DNA of 64,000 nucleotides from Paragordius varius (GCA_964247055.1 OZ176059.1:2914001-2978000); one strand, 5' to 3'. Shown: positions 1 to 13,100, counted from the stretch's first letter. Program-made: numbers and translations. The notes: generated from the letters alone by a model not told the origin.

Positions 1-214
1 ATATTATCGTAACAGATGTTTGTTTGAATCGTGTATTGGTGCTATCCCAATTTCGGGCTCTAGAGGTTAGAAAACTGTAAAAAATTTAAGCTTTTTATTA
101 AATACAGGAGAAAAATGTTTAATATTTAAATTTTAATTAAAACATTTTACAAAACAGTTATATATATTTACAATAAATAACAAGGTAGAGCCGCCAAAAT
201 CTGATGGACACCGA

Positions 215-790
215 ATTAACAATATTAACACTCGGATACAACACATTCATTTTAGTCCTTCGATTTAATTGGGGTAGTTAAAATACCCCAGTCCTGTTTA
301 AGATTAAATTCTTTAAAAAATATGGAAATGTCAAAATTTTGCACTTATATACCATTAATAAACCGAAATATATAAAATATTTTATTCAAAAAATTTGATA
401 TTACTTATTTTAACCTAAAACCGAAAGGTCAAAATTTGGTCAACGTGATATGTGTGCAATGGTAAAATTGAAAAATAATACAAAATAAACAGCTTTTTCT
501 ATTTCTATCAATGGTAGATGTAATTTAAATAAAAAATTTTTTGCATAAATTTTGTAAAAAATGGCGTCGAAGTAGTTTGAAATGGACCTTTTTTTTTCAA
601 AACAAAATTTTATTTAGATATTTTGGCATATTTATATAAATTTTATTAGAATAGAAGCATAAATTTTAATTGGGACCGTTTTATTCAGTAGTTTTTTATA
701 AATCCTAACTCAAATCTAGTCAGGGGTATTTAGATAACACAATTTGAATCTAAGTGTTAAATTGCAAAAAATTCAATGCAACCTATCATC
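215..790. repeat. Interspersed repeat R1, copy 1
   Basis: This is a roughly 575-bp AT-rich repeat with no coding capacity that I can see. It shares ordered blocks with 11878-12500: an opening block around ACACTCGGATACAA, a middle block around TGGCGTCGAAGTAGTTT and a late block around CCGTTTTATTCAGTAG. Related blocks occur at 6390-7240 and, inverted, from about 5085. Divergence is high, so the copies are old. It is probably a non-autonomous DNA transposon, but its ends are not defined. Confidence 0.6.
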
Positions 791-1167
791 CTAAAATATT
801 GCAGAACACGTGATAAGGTAAAATGAAATTAAAGCAGCTATATAGGATTAAAATAAACCCAGTTTTTTAATTGGATTTCAAAAGACATTGCTTTGAATCC
901 GAATAATGTGCCTAATCAAAGTATTTTATCAAATTTATTGCTACCAAAATCGAAAATCCATTTTACTTACAAGTGTATGCATTTTTTTTCCCTTATCAAT
1001 TAAAGGGATGTCTAAATTAAATATTTAAGTGGTCGAGCACAATTTGTGTCTAATATTTCAAAAACAATGTTCGAGCAATATTCAAGTGTAGTGTTCATAA
1101 AACAAAAATTCTTACAGAAAAATTGAGAGAATTACGCATTATATATTATGATTTTTATTAAAAATTA

Positions 1168-1300
1168 AGCTGAAATGTGTATCTTATAAAAATATAAATT
1201 CTAATTTTCTACTTTTATAGTAAAGGCTTTATCGATAAAATATTTTACCATAAAAGTCGAAAATTAAAATTTATATTTTTATAAGATACGCGTTTCAGCT
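1168..1300. repeat. Short hairpin repeat
   Basis: This is an imperfect palindrome. The left arm runs from AGCTGAAATGTGTATCTTAT through AAAATATAAATTCTAATTTT. The right arm is its near reverse complement and ends in ATAAGATACGCGTTTCAGCT. The arms are about 55 bp and the loop is short. It could be a small MITE. No target duplication was identified. Confidence 0.55.
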
Positions 1301-1467
1301 ATATTTATAATAAAAAAATTTACATATCTACAGTTTGTATGGTTACAAAAATACATAATCATCATTTTATATACAATAATGACTCAAAAACAAGAGAGAG
1401 AATTAATACAAGAACGAATAAATCCATTTTTTACAATAAAATTGCCATATAATATATACAAAGAAGT

Positions 1468-2156
1468 TTATCCCATCGTTGAATTAGCAACGGTTGTTGT
1501 AGCCGTGCTTGCCGTGCTTGCAGTTGAAGCCGTTGTTGTGGTTAATGTCGTACTTGAGGCCGTTGACGTACTCGCTGTGCTAGAAGTTACAACAGGGGTG
1601 CTTGCTGTAGAAGACAAACTAGATAGTGTTGTAGTGGTCACTTGAGATGGAGTCGAATCTGTAATTGTGTAATACTCATACGAAACGGTCACGGCTGGCT
1701 GTATCCGTGAAACACGTGGTAGGAATGGGATTCTTTGTGTTCTACGCACAATTCTAACCGTTCTGCCTGTTCGAGCTGTTCTGACTGTTCTAGCGGTACG
1801 GAACACGGGACGCACAGTGGTTAGCGGCCGTCTCCTTCGTCTAGGCAAAGGCCGTGGATTATTTCTCACTACCACAATGATTGGTGGCAAGGATACGGGT
1901 AAAATCCTGACAGGAATTGGCGGGATTGTTCTAACCGTCGGTGCAGTTACTGAACAACTTGGTTTACATCGGTATGGATTACTAGGACACCGTTGAGCCA
2001 CCGGAAAGCACACTATTGTACGCAATGTTAAATAAAATATATGTGATTGATTAAAAACAACATCGGAATTGGGGCATCTTACTTTTTTTCATAAATAAAA
2101 TTCAGTAATTGTTTTGGCAGAAATATTATGGATAAAAGTATGTTTTTTTAATTAGC

Positions 2157-2187
<31 letters not shown>

Positions 2188-2934
2188 TCTATATATATAT
2201 TTAACATTAAATTTTTATAAAAAGGGTGAAAATTTCAAATAGCCCACAATAAAAATATAAAAAAACACGCGGGTTGAAAATATGGTAATAATTCAAATTT
2301 TGACAAAAAATCAAAATTTTATTAAAATTAGGTAAAAAAATTGTTATATGGAGTTTAAAATGTGAGATAGTAAGATATCTGATATTTTACTATTTGTTTT
2401 TTAGCATACCTAGATGAACTTGTATATACAAATAAAAATCACCCTTGAACAATTCAAATCGTTAAACAAATTAAATTTACCCTAAAAATCATGTGATTTC
2501 GGGCAAATATAATTCATCATTAATGTGAAATATATCTTGATGACATATTTTATTATTTTCTCGTTATTATTTGAATTTTACAGAAAAATTCATTTTTCAA
2601 AAATTATTATTATCAAGTTAATTTTTAATCATTTTAGGGTATGTGAATTGTTCGAGAGAGAATTTAGATTTGGTATAATATTTATTTTATAGCCCCTTTT
2701 TTCGTATTCCTATAACGGATGATTTATTATATCCAAAAATTATTACTAAAATCTATATTTTTGGTCCTAAATTTGGTATACTGTATCTCTTATCAAGGTG
2801 TATTTAAACACCATAAAAAACAATTAAAAACGGTGTATTAAATATAACCAAATAAAGATCTTACGTGCTTTTTGAGCTTCATTAATCCAAACCAAGCGTA
2901 ACATAAGGAATATCAAAATTAAATTTTTTTCCAT
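1468..2934 (-). CDS. Small secreted Arg/Val/Pro- and Ser/Thr-rich protein
   Basis: I do not recognise the family. Two exons give a phase-consistent model of 204 residues. Exon 1 (2934-2865) encodes MEKNLILIFLMLRLVWINEA, a typical signal peptide, and ends at a GTAAG donor. Exon 2 (2012-1468) follows an AG acceptor. After the signal peptide come four cysteines in the first ~35 residues (pattern C...C.S.PYRCKPSC), then a Pro/Arg/Val-rich stretch with a run of five arginines and repeated T-V/A-R units, then a C-terminal tail of about 70 residues almost wholly Ser, Thr, Ala and Val, which suggests mucin-like O-glycosylation. The exon is clearly less AT-rich than its surroundings, which supports real coding sequence over chance. 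The plus-strand reading frame across the tail is a shadow of this one. Expression and function are unknown. A matrix, mucus or cuticle role is only a guess. Confidence 0.6.
2428..2681. repeat. MITE family A, copy A1
   Basis: This is a degenerate member of the 21-bp-unit MITE family described at 63469-63825. The left arm carries about two units (CACCCTTGAACAATTCAAAT) and the right arm about one (GGGTATGTGAATTGTTCGAG). The tips resemble TATAC...GGTATA. The core shares the ATTCATCATTAATGTGAAAT block with other copies. Confidence 0.6.
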
Positions 2935-3890
2935 AATAAAATATTTTTTATAATACTATTGATACTTTGATACATTTCTTTTCTTTTATACTAACCTATT
3001 TGGCAAATTATCAATAATTCGAATTGATGTCATCTTATTACTAACCTTTGATATATAAATACTTAGATTTTTTCCATTATTTATTTGCCAAATTTATTGT
3101 AAATATACGTCCATTGGAATTACCCTTTGTCTTAAATTAAAATTTTATACACTCAACATCACGCCTCCGGTATTTTTTTATTACAAAAATACCTGTCGTT
3201 ACTATATATATATGTTCATAGATGATAAATGGATATTTGAACTTTTTCAATGCCAATGCCAAGTTTTTGTCAAAAAAATAGAAATACCTTTTATTAGAAT
3301 ACTTTAATTTGATGGTTATTAATTTTGAAAATTACCAAAAAATATACCGCATATTGATGGATATAAATTGACCTCAAGCGATATTTAGAATATATATACT
3401 ATATATGTATATAATTATATTTGTTAAAACTTATATATCAAGCTCGGTTATTTATGAATTAGAAATTGTTACGGTACGTCTGTCTATGGAATTTACTCTG
3501 ATATTAAATGCAGTGTGATATCTACCGCTTTTTGATTAGCTAAATTTTACCAAATGATATAATAAACTATAAATTAACTATTATAATCTATCACAACACT
3601 ACTAAATAGTTTGAAAACTTTCTACAATCGGGAGTTTTTACATAATTTTATATGATTTAAATTAAACTTTCTCTCATAATTTTTTGTAATTCATATCAAT
3701 AACGAACATTTATATTTTTATATAAGCGTAATAAAGCCTTTTATAAAAGCTTCTATAGCCATATTCTGAGAAGAAAAAGAGCTAAACTGCGGTTCACGGG
3801 CCGCATTGGGTTCTAAGAGTGATTTTTAGCCTTCAATTCCTCTTAATTATTCTTGTATTTGCTTATAATTACATAAAACTGATAATTATA

Positions 3891-4148
3891 CAGTATAAAT
3901 TGAAATTATACGGACAAAAAGTATAATATAAAGACAAATATCTTTATCTAAAAGACAACCATATAACCCTTAATTCTATACTATTTAGTTACAATTGTAA
4001 AATATAGAATTGTGTTAGTAATTTATATCCCTATTTCACGCCATTTAAAACAATGAGTTATATTGAAGAAAGATTTAAAAAGTATGGTTGTATTTTGGAA
4101 AAAAAATATTAGTCTTTATATTTTTAAGTTCTGTCCGTATAATTTCTG
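3891..4148. mobile_element. mariner-like MITE M1, copy 1
   Basis: This 258-bp palindromic element is flanked by TA on both sides. The left end is CAGTATAAATTGAAATTATA followed by CGGACAAAA. The right end is the inverted GTCCGTATAATTTCTG. Inner arms also pair (AAAGACAACCATA against TATGGTTGT). TA duplications and CAGT tips are typical of Tc1/mariner non-autonomous elements. Other copies lie at 15376, about 15700 and 20106. Confidence 0.75.
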
Positions 4149-4419
4149 TATCTGATTTCGATATCTATTTATTTTTTAGTATTTAAACAATTCTTTTAAT
4201 ACTTTTTTTTAGATATTTTCTGTTTTATGCCCATCTTGTTGTAAATTCCTTACTTCGAAAATAATTAAGCTATATTTAAAAAACATTTTAAAGTGAGGTA
4301 TTTTAAAATATCTGCAATTTACGTGCGACCCGCAAAAAAGTCGGTGTAATCATTTAGAACAGTGGTACTCAAAGTTGTATACGGTTATATAGATGTATAT
4401 TAAGGTTAAAAAATATAAA

Positions 4420-4991
4420 TATACCATTTGCACTTCAAGAGTGTCCTTTAACACTTCAAGTTTGTCCTTTAACTTATTTGTTTGGTTTTAACTTTTATCG
4501 ATTAAATCGTAAGTCATATATCTATTTTATCGTTAACCTATTTTCTATAACTTAAATTTTAAATCAATATTAACTTTTAATCATTGAGAAACCGTAATTA
4601 TTAATTTCTTAAAATTATTTTAATTTTTAGAAAAACAATTAATTAAAAAATATATAAGTTTTCTGGGTTATTATTCATATTACTGAAAACATTTAGTTAA
4701 TAATTTGTTAAATTGGAGAAATATCAAACAAAAAAGTGGTTTGTTTTAAAATAAAATTTTTTATTTTTAAATGAATAAATACATATTAATAAAAGATTAG
4801 GTTAAAAAATTATAAAATAAAATAATAAATGCAAAAATTATGGTTAAATTAAAAGCTAAAAATTTCAGGGACCAACTTGAAATGTTCAAGAACCAACTTT
4901 GAGTGTTCAAGGATCAACTTAAAGTATCAAGGAACTTGAAATATTTAAGGACCAACTTGAGTGTTCAAGGACCTCTTGAAGAAATGGTATA
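4420..4991. mobile_element. MITE family B, 21-bp unit arms, copy B1
   Basis: This 572-bp element opens with TATACCATTTGCACTTCAAG and closes with AAATGGTATA. The right arm has about five tandem units related to GGACCAACTTGAAGTGTT (21-bp period). The left arm has two to three inverted units. The core holds a block near TTTTCTGGGTTATTA that is shared with the copy at 54693-55223. There is no coding sequence. Confidence 0.75.
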
Positions 4992-5084
4992 ATAACTTTA
5001 ACTCAAACCATATTTTATTTGATGTAAAAAAACTAATGAAGGACACGATTTCAATTTATTTCTGTCTAATAAAAATTTAAATAA

Positions 5085-5930
5085 GCCAAAATAACAAAAT
5101 AAAACAAAATTTTGAAAAAAAAACTATATTAAACTGCTTTGACGCTTTTATTTTGCATCATGTTTGAAAAATATCGTGTTCATTTTTACGCTAAAATATT
5201 AAAGGTTATTATTAACACATCATTATATTTTCTTTTTTTAGCATATTTGGGCAGTTTTATATCCTAGAGCTCAATGATATAACTAAACTACGGTATTAAA
5301 AGTAATTTTAGTCGAAGTTTAAATATCAAACATTTTTCTTAAGTATTAGAAAAAATCTTTTATTTTTTACTTCTGTGACTTTGAGGCACCTCCAAAAAAT
5401 TGTTGAAACGCACAGCTGATATCGAAATCAAAATCAAAAACTTTTTTTCTGATAAAATGTAGTCTGAATTTTTAATTAATTATTTACACTCACATACATT
5501 TATTTGCCTATTGCATTACCGATTTAAAAAAATTATAAAAAATGGCCGAAGGATTTATATACAATTTACTTTTTTTGAAATAAATATTTTTATAATGCGT
5601 CTTAATGGCTAAAGAAAACATATTTTTAAATTCTGCTTAGTACCTTATATGCTTTTTATGATATTGAATTTCTAATCACTCTGGGTTTTAAAAACTACCC
5701 CAAAAGGTAATGGCGTTTTGCAATAGTAATAATTTCATATTTGTAAAAAATGTAATATTAAACGTGTCTGGGTCCCAAAAGACCCCAATTTGAATCGGTG
5801 TACTGAATATTTGTTGTATCCAGTGGTAAGTTTTCAAGTTGTATTTTACCAGCAAAAACTTGATATTTATGATTTTAAAATCAGCTGTTTAGTTAAATCG
5901 TGTTTTGAAGCTGTCCCAATTTAAGAGACT
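5085..5930. repeat. R1-related repeat, inverted and rearranged
   Basis: The start (around 5085-5165) is a diverged reverse complement of the TGGCGTCGAAGTAGTTT block of repeat R1. Further blocks (around 5740-5830, GGTCCCAAAAGACCCCAATT) resemble the region near 7020-7060. No open reading frame of note. Confidence 0.45.
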
Positions 5931-5935
5931 CTAAA

Positions 5936-7538
5936 CATGGGTGCCCAACACAAAGGCTTTTGGGGCCGCATATTTGGATCAAAAAATTCGGCGGCCGCAT
6001 TTGCAAATTATATGGAACTTCAAAATATTTTAAATTTTAATTAGGCTTTAAGCACTCTATTTAATTTAACACTTTATTACCTTTTCAGTTTTTTGTCCTA
6101 GTTTACTTTTTGGGTTATAGTTTTACATAGATCAATTTTGCAAAAATACAGTTTTGAAAGTATATACAATAACATTTAATTATCAAAATTGTACTTATTA
6201 TATAAAAAATTATGTTTTTATAATTTTGTTATTTCTAGAGTATAATGGGACAGCTCCAAAACACGATTGAGACTAACTGATATTATACTTTTTTAGAGTT
6301 AATTATTTACATTTTTTAACCATATTAAACATTTATTCGCCTGTTTTAATAGCGCTTTGAAAAATTATTGAAAAGTGGGATGTGAATTATCACTTTACAA
6401 CCCATTCATTTCAGTCCTTCTATAAGTGTCGTTGGACCAGGACTGTTTACTAAATAATAAATTAAAACCATTGCAACAGCTTGCACTTATGTAACATTAA
6501 TGAACCTAAATATGAAAAAAATCATTAAAAACAAATATTATTTATTTTAGAATAACCCAAATGTAAAAATTTAGTAAATACGACGTGCCTGCATTAGCTA
6601 ATTTAAAAAAATACGAGGGAAACTACTTTTTTTGTTTTTAAGTTAGAGCAGATTTAAAATAATTAGCTTCTATAATAAAATTGATTCTATCCTATAAAAA
6701 TTAAAAGGATAAAAATCTAAATATTTAGATGAAAGTTCCATATCAAGTCTATTTTTATTTTAAAACATTTTTTGTTTAATTATACAGCTAAAATTATAGC
6801 TAATTTTGCATTTAAATCACATATTGGTAAACAGAAAAAGTGGTTTATATTGTATATTTAAATTATGCTTAAGCACACTACTTTGGATTTTATTTTAAAA
6901 TTAGTAATATCAAATATTTTTGAATATTTTTTTTAATATTTAGGTTTAATGATAGTGCAAAGTTTTGTCATGGTTTTTATTCCTTCCATATTTTTCAAGT
7001 ATTTAATATTAAACAGGCCTGAGGCATCCAACTACCCCAATTCGAATCAAAGGATTGAAAGGAGTTGCAGGTGTTAAACAAACACCCTAATTTGCAGAAA
7101 TGTTGTAAAAAAAAATGGCGTGTAAAGTTTGATATATAATTTTTTTTAACTAAATTTTATTTAAATATTTCAGCTTATTTATATAATTTTTTAGTAGAAG
7201 GATAAATTTAAATTGGAACGATTTCTTTCAGTTGTTTTTTCAAATACATTTTTTTAAAAAATTTTTTTTATATAATGCTAAAAGGCTAAAGCAATTAAAT
7301 TCGGCCAAATACTTTAAATAGGTTAGATAATTAAATTTAGATTAATATGGGATATAAAATTACCAATTATTAATTATTATTTCGTGCTAGTTCAGAGTCT
7401 TTTCGCAAGATTTATCCAGAAAATTTGTTAAAAAACGATTTTACTTGGATTTTGTAAATTTTGCATTTGGTTTCTTGTAAGGTATGAATATTTTTTTGTA
7501 GGGCCGCATGCCCCTAAACCATGTGTTGGCCACCCCTG
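5936..7538. mobile_element. hAT-like non-autonomous element, about 1.6 kb
   Basis: The left end reads CATGGGTGCCCAACACAAAG and the right end is the inverse of CAGGGGTGGCCAACACATGG, the classic hAT-type terminus. GGCCGCAT lies just inside both ends. The flanking octamers nearly match (CTCTAAAC and CTCTAGAA), as expected for an old 8-bp target duplication. No transposase is visible. The interior contains an R1-related block at about 6390-7240. A shorter relative is at 44248-44509, and degraded hAT-type ends are seen near 3785 and 34760. Confidence 0.65.
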
Positions 7539-7646
7539 CTCTAGAACTCAAAAATATGGTTTTTATGCAAAAATGGATTAATTAAATTTGATATAAAATA
7601 ACTTAAAAACAGTAATTTATATACAAGATTGAGCTCTGGGATATAT

Positions 7647-10038
7647 CACAGTGTGCAACAAATTTACTCAAGATATCATATTAAGCTTAATATAACCCTT
7701 GTGACATAGACATCCTAAAAATATAAGGATAAAAAAAATTGTCAATGCAGAAAACTTTTTTTTCACTTTTTCCATATATGGATATATTCGGAAAAAATCA
7801 ATTTATTTGCATAATACTTGATCAAAAAATATAAAACTTATATATAATATAAATAATATTAAATAAATATTATTTGCAAATTTTGGCTCAATATGAATGG
7901 ATAGATTTAAAATAAACGTCAATTTATTAAATCCAACTAAATTTAGCCCTTTATATTGGTAACATAAAAAATACTTGATGAAAATCAATATAATATGCGC
8001 CAAAATTTAAGTTTAACTTTATATGTTAATATGAATATTACTTTTATATAATAAAAATTAGATTTTAACTAAATTAAAAATTTTTGAAATTTTTTATTTT
8101 ACTAAAATAAAATTAAATTTTTTTAATATCAACTGTAATATAATCATGTTTGGTGATTATAAATATATCCATATGGATTTTTTTACCTGGATTTTTGAAT
8201 TGTAGATGATATTGACTGTTGCTTTACCCTGATATTATGGTATATTTTATAATATTTATAGATAAATATTATGGAATTTAGATATAACATTGAAAAACCA
8301 ATGTAATCCATTGTGAAAATCATATTTTAAAGACAAACTTGCTAATCACAAGCAAACATCCACCAGAAAATTATATTTTGATACATTATGTTCATTGTGT
8401 AATAAATCTAATACATATACATTTAATTTTAATATAAAATTGTTTACTTGTTTTCGAACGAATGTGAGCAAGGTCGCCAAAAAAAAACTCCTCCAAAGAT
8501 TTCTATTTTTAGTTTTAATGTTGAGTTCTGCCAAAGAATTGATTTCTCCTAGATCATACCCTTCTTAAGCCATCGCAAACAACCTATCCTACTTAGGGTA
8601 TATGAAATTAACTCGTTGAAAAAGTTCTTGATATTGAGAAAGTCTTTTTTGCCAAAATATTAATAACATGAAATACCCGATTAAAATAGTTTATAAAATG
8701 ATTATTAACACCTTTTAATAGATTTAAATAAAAGAATTTAAAGAAATGGTACTCAACAAAAAAATTAAAAGGGCTGCAAAATCTTGTCTCATGAACCGTG
8801 CAACATACTATAACTATAAAAACTTGCAGACATTTATATTAAAAATAAGTATAACATAAAATTTAATTGATAATTCAGGGCCATAAATAAGCATTTAGAG
8901 CCCAAGTTTTGGTAAAACTGATGTATACTTCGTTAACACTTTCTTTTGCCATAAACCGTTTTTTAAAAAATAATACTGGCCGTATTCAGAAGATTTTTTT
9001 AAATTTTACATTTCTAATTTGAAGAATGAACCTAAAATAATTATGTGCCTGAATACTGGCATAACTTAACATAACAAAAAATAGCAATCTATGGAGGAGT
9101 TTTATTTAAATTAGAATGGGTAATTTAAGAGAAACCAATTCTTTGGCACAACTCAACATTAAAACTAATAGAAATCTTTGGAGGAGTTTTTTTTTGGCGA
9201 TCTTGCTCACATTCGTTCGAAAACAAGTAAACAATTTTATATTAAAATTAAATGTATATGTATTAGATTTATTACACAATGAACATAATGTATCAAAATA
9301 TAATTTTCTGGTGGATGTTTGCTTGTGATTAGCAAATTTGTCTTTAAAATATGATTTTCACAATGGATTACATTGGTTTTTCAATGTTATATCTAAATTC
9401 CATAATATTTATCTATAAATATTATAAAATATACCATAATATCAGGGTAAAGCAACAGTCAATATCATCTACAATTCAAAAATCCAGGTAAAAAAATCCA
9501 TATGGATATATTTATAATCACCAAACATGATTATATTACAGTTGATATTAAAAAAATTTAATTTTATTTTAGTAAAATAAAAAATTTCAAAAATTTTTAA
9601 TTTAGTTAAAATCTAATTTTTATTATATAAAAGTAATATTTATATTAACATATAAAGTTAAACTTAAATTTTGGCGCATATTATATTGATTTTCATCAAG
9701 TATTTTTTATGTTACCAATATAAAGGGCTAAATTTAGTTGGATTTAATAAATTGACGTTTATTTTAAATCTATCCATTCATATTGAGCCAAAATTTGCAA
9801 ATAATATTTATTTAATATTATTTATATTATATATAAGTTTTATATTTTTTGATCAAGTATTATGCAAATAAATTGATTTTTTCCGAATATATCCATATAT
9901 GGAAAAAGTGAAAAAAAAGTTTTCTGCATTGACAATTTTTTTTATCCTTATATTTTTAGGATGTCTATGTCACAACGGTCATATTAAGCTTAATATGATA
10001 TCCTGAGAAAAAAAATACCCCCAATTTTGCACACTGTG
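7647..10038. mobile_element. Foldback DNA element with ~0.92-kb terminal inverted repeats
   Basis: The arms are about 7647-8570 and 9118-10038, with a loop of about 550 bp. The interiors of the arms are nearly identical: a 66-residue chance frame is the same at 7803-8003 (minus) and 9671-9871 (plus). Both ends start CACAGTGTGCAA, and TAT flanks each side, a possible 3-bp target duplication. The right tip continues AATTGGGGGTATTTTTTT, a terminus shared with the elements at 56-58 kb. I recognise no transposase, so it is non-autonomous. The high arm identity implies recent insertion or arm homogenisation. It ends only 121 bp before the CDC73 start codon. Confidence 0.85.
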
Positions 10039-10159
10039 TATTATTAGCCCCATTTGTAATGCGGGCAATAGTGAAAAAGGGTTTTAAGTAAATAAGTTCT
10101 ATGTTAAAAATTATTAAAAATTTAAATTTTGTCCATTATATTGGTTCATTCATCAACAC

Positions 10160-13100
10160 ATGGCTGATCCCTTGACTCTGCTAAAGCAGTATAATATTAG
10201 CAACAAACTTGACGATATATATGAAAAGGATAATAAAATCACTTTTGGTGATTTAGCATGGAACAAAACAGTCAACACAAATTTTACATTATGGGGGTTT
10301 ATTTACATTATAATGAGTTTAGCACCGGTAAAGATGGTGTTCCAAAAGAGTTTTATACGCTGGAATGTGTCCTGTTTTTGCTGAGAAACGTTAAAAAACC
10401 ACATCCAAAATATGTAAAGGATGCGGCCGTATAATTTTAAATAATTATATTTTAGAAAGAAAATATTCCTGTGGTTAGACGACCGGACCGTAGAGTAAAA
10501 TATTAATATAATATTTAAGGAATTATTGGCATATCTGAATGGCGAATTATCATCGTCAAATAGTATAGATAGAAGTGCCCCATTAGAGTTACCAGTTCAA
10601 GGTAAGCATGTCCGAAATACATTTCATATTTTTATCGAAATACGCGTTTAATATAACCATATATCTTTAGTCAAGAAAAATCAAGAAGAAACTATAGAAA
10701 CTGTCAAAAAATCTAAATTAGAGGTAATATACATAATGATTATCTAATTAATTCCCTTGATTCTATATAAACATTTATAATATTAGGAAGAAATGTTGCA
10801 AAAAGATAAGGAGCGTTTATCTGCTTGGCTCGATGCGCCTAAAGAAACTCAAATTTCAACTGAAAATATTAGGTATATAATTTTTCAAACCTGGTGATCG
10901 TATAAATTACTTTTACTGTTTTTGCGTTTGCTCAAAATTTTTAATAAGCAATGTTTTTATTTTAAGTTATGTTTTTTTCATTTTTAGATCTTTGTCGGAT
11001 GCAATGTCGATTGAAAAAATTGCCCAAATTAAGGCGAAACGCCTTGCTAAAAAACGTTCAACTATTAAAGGGAGCAATATTATTGGCGACTCGTCACGGT
11101 ATTTATAATCCCCTTTTGTATATATTCAATTAATGGATAAAATAATAATTAGTATTGTATTGAATACCAACTTTTACCTAAATTACGTGTTTTTGCATTA
11201 AAATCGTAAATCTATTATAAAAATCTTTTTTTAGAAGAAAAACCTAATTTTTATGCTCCCACTCAATATTTTATTCTCATTTTTTTGTAGGTCTATCAAT
11301 GCTTCTTCTGAAACGACAGTGGGAACCGGTAAGGAAATGAACGAAGTACACGGTAAGTTGCTATTATATATATATACAACAATTGGGGCCGGTTTCAAAA
11401 TTGTTTAATATTTATCACATTATCTTGGTGGATTAATTTAAGACATATCTTCATTTAGACCAACATGATCATACATTGAATGATGCAAACTATCGAAGCT
11501 CCACTTTTTTATTAAACAATTCCCAAGCTAACAATAATTATAAGGAAAATGGTGGTTTTAAACCGATGGATGATGTTGACAACGATTCAGATATGGCCAT
11601 TAAACCTAAATCATCTGACAAAATGTTTGAGACGGAAAGTGGGAAAGGTTTTAGCGCTACAAAAACAAACACATCTTCTGCGGGCTCAGTTTTAACCGGT
11701 TCTCATGAATCCACTGCCGGACCTGTTGTTACCGCTAACATTAGCTTAAAGAGCGTTTCAAATTTCGTTGATTCGGAGCTCGATTTTACGCGGTACATTG
11801 TGAGTCGTGAACGGCCCTGGCGAACTCGTGAAAATTGTTTGCAAAGTACTGGGAAGGTAAATTAGTTGATTTTACTTTAACACTTGGATACAATTCATTC
11901 ATTTCAGTTTTCCGATTCAAATTGGGGCTTACATTTGTAATAAAATAATTAGTTTGTAGTTTGTCGTTTCTTTTTCAACTTATATAAAGATACATAATTG
12001 GGTAAGCTTGTTTAAAAAAATATTTCTATAATATGGAATATATTGTAATCATTGCATGCAATATAACATTTAGTCACCGAATTATAAGAAAATTATTTAA
12101 AACTTGATATTACTTTTTTTATCGGTAAACTTCAAGGTTAAAATTTAGTCACAAGATAATTGTGCATTAGCTAAATATAAAAAATCCCAAATACTCTATT
12201 TTTTCTGTTTATATTAAAGTGATTTAGATAAAAAATTAGCAATTCTAGATTTAGAGGTAAATAACCAAGATATTTTGCAAAAATGTTGTTTAAAAAAAAT
12301 GCGTCGAAGTAGTTTAATATGGATCTTTTTCCATAACATAATTTTATTTGGATATTTTGGCTTAATTATAAAATTTTTATTAGGATAGGCACATACATTT
12401 ATATTAAAACCGTTCCTTCCAGTAGTTATTTAATATTAGCTTCAATGAAGTATGGGGTCTCTAAATACCTTAATTTTAATCGAAGTGTTAAGTTTGCATT
12501 ATTTTATTAAAAAAATATCCATTTACAATTTATATTTTTATTGTAACTATTTAATAATTTTTTATACATCGCCAAAAAGGTATTTATCCATAATATCTTA
12601 ACCATATTACAATCAATTAAAACGCAACCTGACACAGTACCTACAAATCCCCTTTCCAAATCTATTGCTAATCCAATCAAAGTATATATATATATATATT
12701 ATCTTTTACATGAAAAATGTACTGGTTATTACCCATATAAATATACCATTAAATTTTCAAATTCATCCTTAAACAATTTAAATTCACCCTCGAACAGAAT
12801 CTATATTTTTATATATTTTTAAAATTTTAAATTTTGTTTCAAATTAAAATAAATACAAAAATAATAAACTATGCCATAAAGATATATTTCATATTAATAA
12901 TGAGTTATATTAGTGTGAAAACACAATTTATTTTTAGGGTGAATTTGAATTGTTCAAGGGTGAATTTGAATTGCTTAATGGGGAACTGTAAATAGTATAT
13001 TTTATAAAAAAACGATAAATTACTTGATAAAATTTATATTTTATTTTGGTTTTTTTTTAAAGGATGGACATAAGCCAATGATGGGTTTAACCAATGGCTT

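Noticed and set aside
1379-1645. Plus-strand 88-residue frame rich in Val and Ala
   Set aside because: It is the antisense shadow of the Thr/Ser-rich exon on the minus strand, which has a signal-peptide exon in phase.
7803-8534. Small frames of 66 and 62 residues repeated at 9116-9871
   Set aside because: They recur only because they lie in the two arms of the foldback element. They are low-complexity and have no recognisable domain.
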